From: Candidatus Uabimicrobium amorphum
GTDB taxonomy: Bacteria; Planctomycetota; Uabimicrobiia; Uabimicrobiales; Uabimicrobiaceae
Reading direction: 5' to 3'
Length of the DNA stretch: 64,000 bases
NCBI RefSeq assembly: GCF_009002475.1
Contig: NZ_AP019860.1
Coordinates: forward strand, 5,532,501-5,596,500
Shown here: in pieces, positions 62,787-64,000 of the stretch
How positions within the stretch are numbered: the first letter of the stretch is position 1
Layout of the letters: every line of letters begins with the position of its first letter
The notes under the pieces: model-generated
What the model saw: only the letters and a program-made list of their open reading frames with translations
What the model was told of the DNA's origin: nothing
The model's database searches: none
Made by a program: the position numbers and the translations under genes

Positions 62787-64000
62787 ATACCAAGGAAAAA
62801 GTGTTGATAAAATTTTGCAAGATTGCGCTAACTTTATTTATTCCACAGGAAAATATCCTGCGGATGTTCGCATTCCGGAATCTTGCAGTACCAATAAGGC
62901 CGTAGACCCTACGCAAAAGTATCGTGCGGATAATGTTACGTCAAAAGTACCTCCAAGAGTAGATAACGGCAAACACCCTCCGCCGCAGAATGCGGAAACG
63001 ATGAAAAACGATAACGCGTTAAAAGCAACACAACGCATAGTACACAAAATAGGACGCTATGTCGTGCTGCGTAAAATAGGAGAAGGAAACTTCGGGCAAG
63101 TGTTTCTAGTGCGCGATCCCGAGTGGAATCGCGAGCTAGCTTTAAAGATCATTTGTGGTTCTATGTCGAATAATCTTAGCATAAAGCGCTTTTACCGTGA
63201 AGTACAGGCCATTTCTCAATTGAAACACCCTAACATTGTCGGCATATACGAAGTTGGGCAAGACCGCAACAATCATTTTTACACAATGGACTATATTTGT
63301 GGGAAATCTCTGGGGGACGTTATTGAAGAAGAAAAGCGCTTGAATTCGCGGAAGGCGGCGAAAATGATGATTAAGGTAGCGAATGCGGTACATTATGCTC
63401 ATCAACAAAATGTGATACACCGCGATATAAAACCTGACAATATCATGATCGATGAATCTTCGCAGCCCTTTCTTGCCGATTTTGGACTAGCAAAGGCAAC
63501 GCGTGGCGGAAGTAGATTGTCTCAGACAGGTAGTGTTGTGGGAACCCCTGCTTATATGCCGCCGGAGCAAGCGTCAGGTAAAAACAAAACCATTGATGAA
63601 AAAGCGGATATCTACAGTTTAGGAGCGACACTCTATGAAATGGTGACCGGAGTTATTCCGTTTCCGGGTAACAGTGCAATAGCGGTGTTGTATCGCGTGA
63701 CTTATTCGCGTCCTACACCTCCGCGAGAAATCAATCACAATATATCGCAAGATTTGGAAAACATTATACTCAAATGTTTGGAAAAGAAGAAGCAAGACCG
63801 CTACGCAAGTGCTGCGGAAATGAGCGAAGACTTAGAGCGTTATCTCGAAGGCGCTTCGATAAAAGCGACACCAAAGAGAAAAAATCAATGGTTATTTGAA
63901 AATGCGATCACGGTTGTCGGTGGCGTTGTTATTTTGACGGCATGCATGTTAGCGGTATTTGTTTGGTATCAGAGTTCGCATATTGCCCATCTGCGTGGTA
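62779..64000 (+). CDS. Ser/Thr protein kinase, C-terminus cut by window edge
   Basis: The frame is open from the ATG at 62779 to the right edge, over 400 residues. Residues about 30-95 are a linker. The kinase domain (about 97-365) is complete: GEGNFGQVFLV, LALKII, HRDIKPDN, LADFGLAKA, GTPAYMPPEQ and SLGATLYEMVTG. A membrane span begins near residue 378 (AITVVGGVVILTACMLAVFVW), so a sensor or repeat domain should follow outside the window. Its start overlaps the sigma gene stop by 8 bp, so the two are almost certainly made together. It likely regulates the sigma factor. Confidence 0.93.
   Translation, partial: MNKYQGKSVDKILQDCANFIYSTGKYPADVRIPESCSTNKAVDPTQKYRADNVTSKVPPRVDNGKHPPPQNAETMKNDNALKATQRIVHKIGRYVVLRKIGEGNFGQVFLVRDPEWNRELALKIICGSMSNNLSIKRFYREVQAISQLKHPNIVGIYEVGQDRNNHFYTMDYICGKSLGDVIEEEKRLNSRKAAKMMIKVANAVHYAHQQNVIHRDIKPDNIMIDESSQPFLADFGLAKATRGGSRLSQTGSVVGTPAYMPPEQASGKNKTIDEKADIYSLGATLYEMVTGVIPFPGNSAIAVLYRVTYSRPTPPREINHNISQDLENIILKCLEKKKQDRYASAAEMSEDLERYLEGASIKATPKRKNQWLFENAITVVGGVVILTACMLAVFVWYQSSHIAHLRG

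Noticed and set aside
62838-63631. Minus-strand frames near the right edge
   Set aside because: They lie antisense to the kinase gene, which has all catalytic motifs in an open frame.

Overview
The window looks like chromosome from an AT-rich bacterium (roughly 40% GC by eye). Most genes have good AGGAG/GGAG ribosome sites. I infer a planctomycete-type organism, possibly near the phagocytosing genus Candidatus Uabimicrobium. The reasons are six eukaryote-like Ser/Thr kinase genes in 64 kb (several fused to WD40, TPR or HEAT-like regions), a membrane-anchored squalene-cyclase-like toroid protein, a large secreted DUF3352-like protein, a fused SecDF, a microcompartment shell protein, an LRR protein and a sigma factor overlapping a kinase gene. 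The taxonomic call is inference; no rRNA gene is present.

Layout. 1-6.6 kb: a lipoprotein gene (cut by the left edge) behind a Ser/Thr kinase gene, htpG with an acidic repeat tail, three identical initiator tRNA-Met genes in exact 100-bp tandem, and the toroid protein. 6.6-17 kb: yajC and secDF, a LysM protein, a two-gene microcompartment fragment (shell protein plus CoA-acylating aldehyde dehydrogenase), an ExeA-like AAA ATPase, a highly disordered basic/acidic protein, and rplM-rpsI. 17-27 kb: the secreted DUF3352-like protein, an ATP-grasp enzyme, cydA-cydB-acylphosphatase, a helical-repeat protein and a fused phosphotransferase/P-loop kinase.

27-33 kb (minus strand): a tight five-gene set encoding signal peptidase I, a WD40 Ser/Thr kinase, a clear pseudokinase (HRD changed to HRN, DFG to EFG), the NAD-dependent RNA 2'-phosphotransferase KptA and an HD-domain protein. 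This is my leading candidate for an undescribed functional unit. 33-44 kb: a CbpA-type J protein, then a minus-strand signalling cluster (CheB-CheR-PAS-histidine kinase fusion, Rcp1-like receiver, REC-kinase-REC hybrid), then LRR, M20 peptidase and DUF72 genes. 43.7-64 kb: two giant membrane Ser/Thr kinases (about 1525 and 1434 residues), two secreted S9 peptidases, a renalase-like FAD oxidase, a short-chain dehydrogenase, an APH-like phosphotransferase, a nine-repeat secreted protein, and a sigma factor overlapping a final kinase gene that runs off the right edge.

Non-coding structure includes several clear intrinsic terminators, a G-quadruplex-capable hexanucleotide array (6736-6765), a REP-like GC-rich palindrome (about 19.8 kb), an imperfect 20-bp hairpin (about 48.4 kb) and a 189-bp element with 21-bp terminal inverted repeats and two internal hairpins (59784-59972). 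I saw no transposase, prophage, CRISPR array or rRNA.
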